Positions 12,158 through 19,185 of a stretch of DNA of 23,445 nucleotides are shown here, piece after piece. Positions within the stretch are counted from its first letter, which is position 1. Each line of letters begins with the position of its first letter. Source of the stretch: an uncultured Pseudomonadota bacterium (GTDB lineage Bacteria; Pseudomonadota; Gammaproteobacteria; Burkholderiales; SG8-39); NCBI GenBank assembly GCA_903909415.1, contig CAIVVS010000193.1, forward strand, positions 1 through 23,445, given 5' to 3'. The position numbers and the translations under genes were made by a program. The notes below the pieces were generated by a model. The model was not told where the DNA came from and searched no databases. It saw only the letters and a list, made by a program, of their open reading frames with translations.

Positions 12158-13117
12158 GTGACCGTACTCAGGCTCGTGCTTTGCATGGTGGCGCTGGCGC
12201 TCGCGCCGCGACTCCACGCGCAGGATTACCCGGTCCGGCCGGTGCGCCTGGTCGCGCCGTTCGCGCCGGGCGGCGGCACCGACTTCATCGCGCGCCTGAT
12301 CGCGCGCAAGCTGTCGGAGCGCCTCGGCCAGCAGGTGATCGTGGAGAACCGCCCCGGCGCGGGTGGCAACCTGGGGGCGGCACTCGCGGTGCGCGCCGCG
12401 CCCGACGGGCATACCCTGTTGCTGGTGGCCGGCAGCTACACGGCCAATCCCAGCCTGTACCGGCTCGAGTTCGATCCGGTGGAGGACATCTCGCCCATCA
12501 TCCAGCTCACGCAGGGACCGTTCATTGTCGCGGTCCATCCGGACCAGCCGGTGAAGGCCCTGCGCGAACTGGTCGAGCTGGCCAAGTCGCGACCCGGGGC
12601 GCTTTCCTATGGTTCGGCCGGGGCGGGCAGCATCACCCATCTGGCCACCGAGCTGTTCCTGGACGTCGCCAGGATGCGGGTGGTGCATGTCCCTTACAAG
12701 GGCACCGGCCCGGCGCTCAACGACGCCATGGCCGGCAACGTGCAACTGATCTTCGGCAGCGTGTCGACCACCATCCAGCACATCCGGTCGGGCCGGCTGC
12801 GCGGGCTGGCGGTCACCACGCCGGCCCGGATTGCGGCGGCGCCCGAACTGCCGACCCTGACCGAGCTCGGCTACCCGGATTGCGAGGTCATCCTGTGGCA
12901 TGGCCTGGTTGGACCGAAAGGCCTGCCGCCTGCTATTGTGCGACGCATCAACGAGCAGGCGAACCTCGCGCTCAGGACGCCGGACATGGAATCGCTGCTG
13001 GCGACCGACGGGGTGGCGGCGGCGGGCGGAACGCCGGCGCAGTTCGGCGCCTTGATCCGTACGGACATCCAGCGCTGGGCAAAAGTGGTGCGGCAGGCCA
13101 AGGTCAAGATCGAGTGA
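12158..13117 (+). CDS. Bug/TctC-family tripartite tricarboxylate transporter substrate-binding protein
   Basis: Periplasmic binding protein of the Bug family, which captures carboxylates or similar small solutes for TctAB-type permeases or for sensing. The GTG at 12158 is chosen because AGGGG lies 6 bases upstream and the product then starts with a signal peptide, MTVLRLVLCMVALALAPRLHA, cleaved before QDYP. The 319 residues match the family. After the signal come YPVRPVRLVAPFAPGGGTDFIARLIARKL, then VIVENRPGAGGNLG, then PDGHTLL, and later YKGTGPALNDAMAGNVQLIF and a PELPTLTELGYP block, all family hallmarks. No TctA or TctB gene is nearby; only the broken AbrB gene follows, 74 bp downstream. The solute is unknown. 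Confidence 0.9.
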   Translation: MTVLRLVLCMVALALAPRLHAQDYPVRPVRLVAPFAPGGGTDFIARLIARKLSERLGQQVIVENRPGAGGNLGAALAVRAAPDGHTLLLVAGSYTANPSLYRLEFDPVEDISPIIQLTQGPFIVAVHPDQPVKALRELVELAKSRPGALSYGSAGAGSITHLATELFLDVARMRVVHVPYKGTGPALNDAMAGNVQLIFGSVSTTIQHIRSGRLRGLAVTTPARIAAAPELPTLTELGYPDCEVILWHGLVGPKGLPPAIVRRINEQANLALRTPDMESLLATDGVAAAGGTPAQFGALIRTDIQRWAKVVRQAKVKIE

Positions 13118-13191
13118 ATCCCGCCCCGAACGCAAGAGTGTGAGTACAGGCTTACGTATGGACCGTTGCAAGGACTCGGGGTTGGCTGAGC

Positions 13192-14264
13192 TTGGCTGAC
13201 AAGGGCATCGCGCTGCTGTCCCTGGCTACCGTCAAGTCGCTGACGGTGTGCTTCGTCAGCGGCTGGATCGCGTCCAGCCTGCACATCCCGCTGCCGTGGA
13301 TGATCGGCCCCTGCTTGTGTTGGCCAGCGCTAACTTCTCGGGTTACCGCCTGGATTGTCCGCCGGGCCTGCGGCAGGCCGGTCAGGTCATCATCGCATCC
13401 GCCCTCGGCCTGTACTTTACCCCGGTGGTCGCCAGGGAAGTAATCGCTCACTGGGGTGTCCTGGTGCTCGGGGCCTTGCTGTCCGCGGCATTGGCCTGGG
13501 TGGGCGCCGAGCTGCTGGTGCGCATGTCCAAAGTCGATCGGGCGACCGCCTTCTTTGCCAGCGTTCCCGGCGGTGCGGCAGAGATGACCAACCTCGGCGA
13601 GCGCTTCGGGGCGCTGTCGGACCGGATCGCGCTGGCGCAGTCGGTCCGGGTGATGCTGGTGGTGGTGATCGTGCCGATCGCGCTCACCCTGTCCGGTGTG
13701 CATGGCAGCGACGTCTACCAGCCTGCCAGCGTACCGCTCAACCTGCCGGGGCTGGCCGGGCTGCTGGCGATCACTGCCTCGGTTGGCTTCCTGTTGCGGC
13801 GCATCGACGCGCCCAACCCCTTCATGCTCGGCCCCCTGTTCGCGAGCATCGCGCTGACCACCGCCGAGGTCGAATTCAGTTCCATGCCCCAGGTCATGAC
13901 CAATGCGGCGCAGATGTTCATCGGCTGCGCGCTGGGTTCGAAGTTCCGCCAGGAGTTCTTGAGTACCGCGCCGCGCTTCATTGCGGTGTCCACCGTGGCC
14001 ACGTTGTTCGGCATCGTGATCGCGGCCCTGGTCGGGTCCGGACTGGGGTGGGGGGCGGACATCGCCATCCCGACCATGATCCTGGCGACCGCCCCGGGCG
14101 GCATCGCCGAGATGTGCATCACCGCCCAGGTGCTGCACCTGGGCGTACCGCTGATCACGGCTGCCCATGTCACGCGGGTGGTGTTCCTGATTCTGTCCAC
14201 AGGCCCCTTGTTCCGCGCCGCGCGTTGGGCGAAGCGCCGCTGGGGACCGCCCGCCGAAAGCTGA
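13192..14264 (+). pseudogene. AbrB-family membrane protein, broken by a one-base frameshift
   Basis: This encodes a polytopic inner-membrane protein of the AbrB family (once linked to ammonia monooxygenase regulation), distinct from the Bacillus DNA-binding AbrB; its function is poorly known. The N-terminal part starts at TTG 13192 and reads hydrophobic sequence ending SLHIPLPWMIGP at the CCCC run 13308-13311. The rest lies in the -1 frame and begins LLVLASANFSGYRL. It continues through GQVIIASALGLYFTP, ASVPGGAAEMT, IDAPNPFMLGPL and TAPGGIAEMCITA, the duplicated family motif. Adding one C to the run would restore a single protein of about 357 residues, normal for the family. Either one base was lost in the genome or the sequence has an error there. 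The downstream frame alone has an out-of-character N-terminus (MLRQRLDRVQPAHPAAVDDRP). The TTG start lacks a good ribosome site, so it is provisional. Confidence 0.7.
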
Positions 14265-14373
14265 ACGCCGGGTCGCAACCGGGCGGGGCGAACTGCGCCC
14301 TTTCGCCATGTTGCAGTGTCGTGCTGCAGCATTTCACCATGCGGATCGCCCCTCCGGGACCCCTGTCCCTTTC

Positions 14374-14382
14374 TGGTAAAGT
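14374..14382 (+). promoter_or_regulatory. Possible extended -10 promoter of pckG
   Basis: TGG followed by TAAAGT (14377-14382) looks like an extended -10 element about 97 bases before the pckG ATG. No -35 match stands at the right distance. A perfect 10-bp palindrome TGCTGCAGCA (14322-14331) lies about 45 bases upstream and might be an operator. The pckG gene needs a promoter in this 214-bp gap, but this choice is tentative. Confidence 0.3.
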
Positions 14383-14478
14383 TCGCGCCTTCCACACACC
14401 TACAGACCCGCACTGTCCGTGCACCTGTCCCAGGTCGCGCGACACCAGCGGTCCGGTCACACTGCAGCGAGGCAATCC

Positions 14479-16311
14479 ATGAACCAACCCGTCACGCCCG
14501 GTCTCTCCAGCGGCGCTCCTTCCTATGTGAAGCACCAGGGCGCGAAGGACTGGGTCGCCCGGGTCGCGGCGCTGACCAAGCCCGACCGCGTGGTGTGGTG
14601 CGACGGTTCGCAGGCCGAATACGACCGGCTGTGCGACGAGATGGTCCAGGCCGGGATGATGAAGCGCTTGAGCCAGACGCTGCGCCCGAACAGCTACCTC
14701 GCGCTGTCGGACCCGACGGACGTGGCGCGCATGGAAGACCGCACCTTCATCTGCTCCAAGTCCAAGGAAGACGCCGGCCCGACCAACAACTGGGTCGACC
14801 CGGCCGAGATGCGCGGCACCATGGACAAGCTGTTCGACGGCTGCATGCGCGGGCGCACCATGTACGTGGTGCCGTTCTCCATGGGCCCGCTGGGTTCGCA
14901 CATCGCCCACGTCGGCATCGAGCTGTCGGACTCGCCCTACGTGGTGGTGTCCATGCGCGTGATGACGCGCGTCAGCGAGAAGGTCTGGGACATCCTTGGC
15001 ACCGACAAGTTCTTCGTTCCCTGCATCCACTCGGTGGGCGCGCCGCTGGCCGCCGGCCAGAAGGACGTGCGCTGGCCGTGCAGCAAGGAACACAAGTACA
15101 TCGTGCATTTCCCCGAGACCAAGGAGATCTGGTCCTACGGTTCCGGCTACGGCGGCAACGCGCTGCTGGGCAAGAAGTGCCTGTCGCTGCGCATCGCCTC
15201 CATCATGGGCCGCGAGCAGGGCTGGCTGGCCGAGCACATGCTGATCCTGGGCGTCACCGCGCCTGACGGCCAGAAGAGCTACGTCAGCGCCGCCTTCCCC
15301 TCGGCCTGCGGCAAGACCAACCTCGCGATGCTGGTGCCGCCGCCCGCGTTCAAGGACTGGAAGGTCACGACCATCGGCGAGGACATCGCCTGGATCAAGC
15401 CGCACAGCGACGGCCGCCTGTACGCGATCAACCCCGAGAACGGGATGTTCGGCGTGGCCCCGGGCACGTCCGACAAGACCAACCCGAACTGCATGGCGAT
15501 GCTGAAGGAAAACGTCATCTTCACCAACGTCGCCGAGACGCCCGAGGGCGACGTGTGGTGGGAAGGCATGACCGACACGCCGCCGGCCAAACTGACCGAC
15601 TGGCAGGGCCAGCCGTGGACACCGGATTGCGGGCGCATGGCGGCGCATCCGAACTCGCGCTTCACCGTGCCGTCCTCGCAGTGCCCGTCCATCGACCCCG
15701 AGTGGGAAAACCCCAGTGGCGTGCCGATCTCGGCCTTCGTCGTCGGCGGCCGCCGCAACGACACCGTGCCGCTGGTGGCCGAGGCCTTCGACTGGGACGC
15801 CGGCGTGTACATGGCCGCGACCATGGGCTCGGAGACCACCGCCGCCGCCACCGGCAAGGTCGGCGTGGTGCGCCGCGACCCGATGGCCATGATCCCGTTC
15901 TGCGGCTACAACATGGCGGACTACTTCGGCCACTGGCTGAAGCTGGGCCGCTCGGTCGCCAAGCCGCCGAAGATCTACTGCGTGAACTGGTTCCGCCGCG
16001 ACGAGGCCGGCAAGTTCATCTGGCCGGGCTACGGCGAGAACATGCGCGTGATCAAGTGGATCGTCGAGCGCTGCCAGGGCAAGGCGCAGGGCCAGACCAC
16101 CCCGATCGGCATCGTGCCCGGCTTCGACGACCTGTCGTGGATCGGCATGGAGTCCTTCGGCAAGGAGCGCTACGCCAAGCTGAACTCGGTGGAGAAGACC
16201 TCCTGGGCCAGCGAGCTGCGCATGCACGACGAGCTGCTCACGTCCTTCGCCGCGCGCCTGCCGGCGGAACTGGCCAAGCGCCGCGAAGCGCTGGGCAAGG
16301 CACTCGCCTGA
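14479..16311 (+). CDS. pckG: Phosphoenolpyruvate carboxykinase (GTP)
   Basis: Catalyses oxaloacetate + GTP to phosphoenolpyruvate + GDP + CO2, linking the citric acid cycle to gluconeogenesis or, in reverse, to anaplerosis. The 610 residues match the GTP-type enzyme (about 600-620) rather than the shorter ATP type. The kinase-1a motif FPSACGKTN carries the reactive Cys277 and Lys279. Other GTP-PEPCK signatures are [24 protein letters not shown] (oxaloacetate and metal region) and the late [22 protein letters not shown] block. The start at 14479 is preferred because GCGAGG lies a few bases upstream; an in-frame GTG at 14419 would add 20 residues that do not resemble the family. A perfect terminator follows, so it is probably a single-gene transcript. 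Confidence 0.96.
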   Translation: MNQPVTPGLSSGAPSYVKHQGAKDWVARVAALTKPDRVVWCDGSQAEYDRLCDEMVQAGMMKRLSQTLRPNSYLALSDPTDVARMEDRTFICSKSKEDAGPTNNWVDPAEMRGTMDKLFDGCMRGRTMYVVPFSMGPLGSHIAHVGIELSDSPYVVVSMRVMTRVSEKVWDILGTDKFFVPCIHSVGAPLAAGQKDVRWPCSKEHKYIVHFPETKEIWSYGSGYGGNALLGKKCLSLRIASIMGREQGWLAEHMLILGVTAPDGQKSYVSAAFPSACGKTNLAMLVPPPAFKDWKVTTIGEDIAWIKPHSDGRLYAINPENGMFGVAPGTSDKTNPNCMAMLKENVIFTNVAETPEGDVWWEGMTDTPPAKLTDWQGQPWTPDCGRMAAHPNSRFTVPSSQCPSIDPEWENPSGVPISAFVVGGRRNDTVPLVAEAFDWDAGVYMAATMGSETTAAATGKVGVVRRDPMAMIPFCGYNMADYFGHWLKLGRSVAKPPKIYCVNWFRRDEAGKFIWPGYGENMRVIKWIVERCQGKAQGQTTPIGIVPGFDDLSWIGMESFGKERYAKLNSVEKTSWASELRMHDELLTSFAARLPAELAKRREALGKALA

Positions 16312-16342
16312 GCGACGCGGTCTAGTCCGACCCTGATCTAAC

Positions 16343-16375
16343 ACAAGGCCTCCTTCGGGAGGCCTTGTCGTTTCC
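16343..16375 (+). terminator. Rho-independent terminator after pckG
   Basis: ACAAGGCCTCC (16343-16353) and GGAGGCCTTGT (16358-16368) form a perfect 11-bp stem closed by a TTCG tetraloop, followed by CGTTT. It lies 31 bases after the pckG stop. Because the arms are perfectly complementary it might also work in the opposite direction, but no convergent gene is present. It separates pckG from the aminotransferase gene. Confidence 0.85.
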
Positions 16376-16425
16376 GGGTCTAGAATTCGACCCATGGGAA
16401 TCGCCCCGACTCGGGAACTTGCGTA

Positions 16426-17745
16426 ATGGACCACATCTTCCATCGCAACCCGGCGCACGACTACCCGGTCGCGGTGGCGGGCGACGGCGCCTGGATCATC
16501 GACGCGCAGGGCCGCCGTTACCTCGATGCCTGCGGCGGCGCGGCGGTGTCCTGCCTCGGGCATTCCGACCACGACGTGGTGGCGGCGATGCGCGCGCAGC
16601 TCGAACGCATCACCTACACCCACACCTCCTTCTTCACCAGCGAGCCGGCGGAGCAGCTGGCCGAACTGCTGGTGTCCGGCGCGCCCGGCATGGGCCGAGC
16701 GTACTTCGTGTCCAGCGGATCCGAGGCGATGGAAGCCGCGCTGAAGCTGGCGCGCCAGGTCTGGCTGGACCGCGGCGAACCGCAGCGCACCCGGGTGGTC
16801 GCGCGGCGCCAGAGTTACCACGGCAATACGCTGGGGGCGCTGGCGGTCGGCGGCAACATGGCGCGCCGCGCGCAGTACGCGCCGCTGCTGTTCGACGTCA
16901 CCCATGTGTCGCCGTGCTACGCCTACCGCGACCGGTGCGAGGGCGAAGACGACCGGGCGTACGGAACGCGCCTGGTGGCCGAGCTGGAGCAGGCATTCGA
17001 GCGCCTCGGCCCGCGCAATGTCATGGCCTTCGTCGCCGAGACCGTGGTCGGCGCGACGCTGGGATCCGCGCCGCCGGTGCCGGGTTACCTGCGCGGGGTG
17101 CGCGAACTCTGCGACCGTCATGGCATCCTGCTGATCCTGGACGAGGTCATGTGCGGCATGGGACGTTGCGGCGGCCTGCATGCCTATGAAGCCGAAGGCG
17201 TCCTGCCGGACATCCTGACGCTGGGCAAGGGACTCGCCGCGGGCTACCAGCCGCTGGCGGCCTTGCTCTGCAGCCCGCGCATCTACGACGACGTGCTGCG
17301 CGGCTCGGGTGCGTTCCAGCACGGACACACTTATACCGGGCATGCATTGGCGTGCACCGCCGGCCTAGCGGTGCAGCGCGCGATCGCCTCGCGCGGACTG
17401 GTGGCGCGGGTCGCGCAACTCGGCGCGGTATTCGAGCGCATGCTGCGCGGGCGGTTCGGTGGGCATCCGGCGGTGGGCGACATCCGCGGCCGCGGCCTGT
17501 TCTGGTCGCTGGAGCTGGTGGCCGATCGTGCGACGAAGGAACCCTTCGCGCCGGCGCAACGGGTGCATGCGGCGCTCAAGGCCGACGCACTGTCGCGCGG
17601 GCTGATGTGCTATCCGAGGGGCGGCACCGTCGACGGGACCCGCGGCGACCATGTTCTGCTCGCGCCGCCCTACATCGCCACCGAGGACGAACTCGCGCAA
17701 TGCGTCGAGCGGCTTGGCGCGGCGCTGGATGCCGTGCTTTCATAG
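16426..17745 (+). CDS. Class-III PLP-dependent aminotransferase, substrate unknown
   Basis: Fold-type I class-III aminotransferase (omega-amino-acid or acetylornithine/GABA transaminase-like), which moves an amino group between an amine and a keto acid. 439 residues, normal length. Visible motifs include DACGGAAVSCLGH near residue 35-47, FVSSGSEAMEAALKLARQ (cofactor phosphate region), ILLILDEVMCGMGRCG with the PLP-ring Asp239, and TLGKGLAAGYQPL with the Schiff-base Lys268. HTYTGHALACTAGLA is also typical. It follows the pckG terminator; TAGAAT (16381-16386) is a possible -10 without a matching -35. The TAXI binding-protein gene starts 30 bp after its stop, so the two are probably co-transcribed and may share an amino or carboxylate compound. 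The true substrate cannot be read from the sequence. Confidence 0.9.
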   Translation: MDHIFHRNPAHDYPVAVAGDGAWIIDAQGRRYLDACGGAAVSCLGHSDHDVVAAMRAQLERITYTHTSFFTSEPAEQLAELLVSGAPGMGRAYFVSSGSEAMEAALKLARQVWLDRGEPQRTRVVARRQSYHGNTLGALAVGGNMARRAQYAPLLFDVTHVSPCYAYRDRCEGEDDRAYGTRLVAELEQAFERLGPRNVMAFVAETVVGATLGSAPPVPGYLRGVRELCDRHGILLILDEVMCGMGRCGGLHAYEAEGVLPDILTLGKGLAAGYQPLAALLCSPRIYDDVLRGSGAFQHGHTYTGHALACTAGLAVQRAIASRGLVARVAQLGAVFERMLRGRFGGHPAVGDIRGRGLFWSLELVADRATKEPFAPAQRVHAALKADALSRGLMCYPRGGTVDGTRGDHVLLAPPYIATEDELAQCVERLGAALDAVLS

Positions 17746-17775
17746 CGCCATCGTTGGCGGGCAAGGGGAGGGGAG

Positions 17776-18753
17776 ATGGGTTCTGGCAGCAGGATGCGCG
17801 TCGCCGTGCTGGCGATGCTGGCGGGCGTCGCGATGGCACCGGCTGCGGCGACGGCGCAGCATCGCTTCGCGACCCTGGGCACGGGCGGGGTCACCGGGGT
17901 GTATTACGCCGCGGGTGGCGCGATCTGCCGCCTGATGAACAAGGAGCGCAAGGCACACGGCTTGCGCTGCGCGGTGGAATCCACCAATGGCTCGGTGTCC
18001 AACATCTCCGCGGTGCGTGCCTCGGACCTGGACTTCGGCATGGCGCAATCCGACGTGCACTACAACGCGGTGCGCGGCGTGGGCCAGTTCCGCGAGGGGC
18101 CCTTCCTCGAGCTGCGTGCGGTGTTCTCCCTGCACGCCGAGCCCTTCACCGTGATGGCGCGCAAGGAGGCGAACGTGCGCGCCTTCGCCGACCTCAAGGG
18201 CAAGCGCTTCAATGTCGGCGTGCCCGGCTCGGGCACGCGCGCCTCGCTGGAAGAGCTGCTGGCCAACATGGGCTGGAAGCTCTCGGAATTCGCGCAGGTC
18301 GGCGAACTGCGTGCCGACGAGCACGGCGCGGCGCTGTGCGACGGGAAGATCGATGGCTTCTTCTTCGCGGTCGGCCATCCTTCGGCGAACATCCAGGAGC
18401 CGGCCGCCAGCTGCGGCGCGCGGCTGGTACCGCTCACCGGCGCCGGCGTCGATCGGCTGATGAAAGACCGGCCGTACTACGCGCGGGCCACCATCCCCGG
18501 CGGGCTGTACCCGAACAACCCGCAGCCGACCCAGACCTACGGTGTGGTCGCCACACTGGTGAGTTCGGCGCGCGTTTCCAATGACGCGGTCTATGCGCTG
18601 GTGAAGTCGGTCTTTGACAATTTCGACGAATTTCGCCAGCAGCACCCGGCCCTGGCCAATCTGGACCCGCAGAAGATGGCGGTGGACGGCTTGTCGGCCC
18701 CGCTGCATGACGGTGCGACGCGCTACTATCGCGAGAAAAACTGGCTGAAATAG
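17776..18753 (+). CDS. TAXI-family TRAP transporter solute-binding protein
   Basis: Periplasmic binding protein of the TAXI type, which normally delivers solutes to a fused DctQM-type TRAP permease. 325 residues with a signal peptide at about 1-27 (hydrophobic [14 protein letters not shown], cut after ATA, before QHRF). The mature start [25 protein letters not shown] is the family hallmark, followed by [22 protein letters not shown] and [13 protein letters not shown]. The ATG at 17776 follows an excellent ribosome site (GGGGAGGGGAG), which supports this start, although Met7 is possible. It lies 30 bp after the aminotransferase. No TRAP permease gene is in the window, so it is an orphan here. 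The solute is unknown; family members have been linked to glutamate and other carboxylates. Confidence 0.92.
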   Translation: MGSGSRMRVAVLAMLAGVAMAPAAATAQHRFATLGTGGVTGVYYAAGGAICRLMNKERKAHGLRCAVESTNGSVSNISAVRASDLDFGMAQSDVHYNAVRGVGQFREGPFLELRAVFSLHAEPFTVMARKEANVRAFADLKGKRFNVGVPGSGTRASLEELLANMGWKLSEFAQVGELRADEHGAALCDGKIDGFFFAVGHPSANIQEPAASCGARLVPLTGAGVDRLMKDRPYYARATIPGGLYPNNPQPTQTYGVVATLVSSARVSNDAVYALVKSVFDNFDEFRQQHPALANLDPQKMAVDGLSAPLHDGATRYYREKNWLK

Positions 18754-18762
18754 CATAAGTGT

Positions 18763-18776
18763 CTGTTATATAACAG
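18763..18776. repeat. AT-rich 14-bp perfect palindrome
   Basis: CTGTTATATAACAG reads the same on both strands and begins ten bases after the TAXI gene stop. The AT-rich stretch continues to about 18790, which is exceptional in this GC-rich window. It could be a regulator site, an easily melted element or the remains of a transcription stop. No function is established. Confidence 0.6.
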
Positions 18777-18791
18777 TATTTTATGTATTGG

Positions 18792-18821
18792 TAAGGCGGT
18801 GACACCGCCTTCACCGCCTTA
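18792..18821. repeat. Hairpin with duplicated right arm
   Basis: AAGGCGGTG (18793-18801) is complementary to CACCGCCTT at 18803-18811 and again to an identical tandem copy at 18812-18820. The left arm can therefore pair with either right arm, giving a tight hairpin or one with a 10-base loop. No T-run follows, so it is not a standard terminator, but it could slow or end transcription leaving the TAXI gene. Confidence 0.6.
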
Positions 18822-18980
18822 GGTACGTCCGGCTGGTCATCGCAGGACCGTTTCCAGCGAGCCGTATCGGCGGTTTTGTTCCGGCAACCCGGCGGGATAA
18901 CGGGTCATGCCGGAAGCCGCTCCCAGCGTCCTGACGGGATGGTCCGGCCGGTGGGCCGGGGCAGGGTGGCGGGTTCGCGA

Positions 18981-18996
18981 TGTTCCACGTGGAACA
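18981..18996. promoter_or_regulatory. parS: parS centromere site 1
   Basis: TGTTCCACGTGGAACA is a perfect 16-bp palindrome matching the conserved bacterial parS sequence bound by ParB. The symmetry extends to 20 bp (18979-18998). It lies upstream of mnmG in the same locus as parA and parB and about 11 kb from the candidate oriC, the usual setting for chromosomal parS. Confidence 0.93.
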
Positions 18997-19000
18997 TCCA

Positions 19001-19017
19001 CCGCCGGTCTCCGGCGG
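19001..19017. repeat. GC-rich dyad between the two parS sites
   Basis: CCGCCGG (19001-19007) and CCGGCGG (19011-19017) flank TCT and can form a 7-bp stem. It begins three bases after the extended palindrome of parS site 1. It may be chance in GC-rich DNA. Confidence 0.35.
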
Positions 19018-19031
19018 CCAACTCACCGGCA

Positions 19032-19047
19032 TGTTCCACGTGGAACA
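19032..19047. promoter_or_regulatory. parS: parS centromere site 2
   Basis: This is a second perfect copy of TGTTCCACGTGGAACA, its centre 51 bp from that of the first. Here the dyad symmetry extends without mismatch to 28 bp (19026-19053). It ends about 25 bp upstream of the candidate mnmG -35, so ParB loading here could affect mnmG-rsmG-parA-parB transcription. Confidence 0.93.
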
Positions 19048-19077
19048 TGCCGGATCAGGCACTTGGCCGTGTCCGGG

Positions 19078-19106
19078 TTGGCCCGCCCGCCGAACCCGGC
19101 TACAAT
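19078..19106 (+). promoter_or_regulatory. Candidate promoter of mnmG-rsmG-parAB
   Basis: TTGGCC (19078-19083, four of six -35 matches) and TACAAT (19101-19106, five of six -10 matches) are separated by the ideal 17 bp. Transcription would start near 19113, giving a leader of about 73 bases. This placement supports the mnmG start at 19186 rather than further upstream. Confidence 0.55.
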
Positions 19107-19185
19107 CCGCCTCCCCGCGCCGCTGTGGATCCCGGGTTTCCCGGCAGACTTACCCGACGGCGCACGGGTCCGAGGACCGAACCGC

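Larger units (their letters stand above)
18754..19185. other. 432-bp intergenic region with palindromes, twin parS and mnmG promoter
   Basis: No convincing gene lies here. In order it holds an AT-rich stretch with a 14-bp palindrome (18763-18776), a GC-rich hairpin with a repeated arm (18792-18821), a plain GC-rich stretch, and two perfect parS sites (18981-18996 and 19032-19047). A small dyad lies between those two sites, and a candidate sigma-70 promoter (19078-19106) and the mnmG leader with GAGGA ribosome site follow. The mnmG frame is open upstream to 18907, but that part does not look coding. Confidence 0.8.

Noticed and set aside
13306..13314. Programmed -1 ribosomal frameshift in the AbrB gene
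   Set aside because: The site does not fit the X-XXY-YYZ slippery pattern, no stimulatory structure is obvious, and family members are normally read in one frame. A lost C is simpler.
14170..17343. Very long open frame (over 1000 codons) on the minus strand, opposite pckG and the aminotransferase
   Set aside because: It is antisense to two certain genes. Its product is rich in Arg, His, Ala, Gly and Val with no recognisable domain. Long antisense frames are expected in GC-rich DNA.
19124..19132. DnaA-box-like TGTGGATCC in the mnmG leader
   Set aside because: It has two mismatches from the consensus and stands alone, so it is not evidence for an origin here.
18907..19185. 93-residue N-terminal extension of mnmG in the open upstream frame
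   Set aside because: It would translate through both parS sites and upstream of the promoter, does not resemble MnmG, and the ATG at 19186 has a GAGGA ribosome site and gives the standard length.
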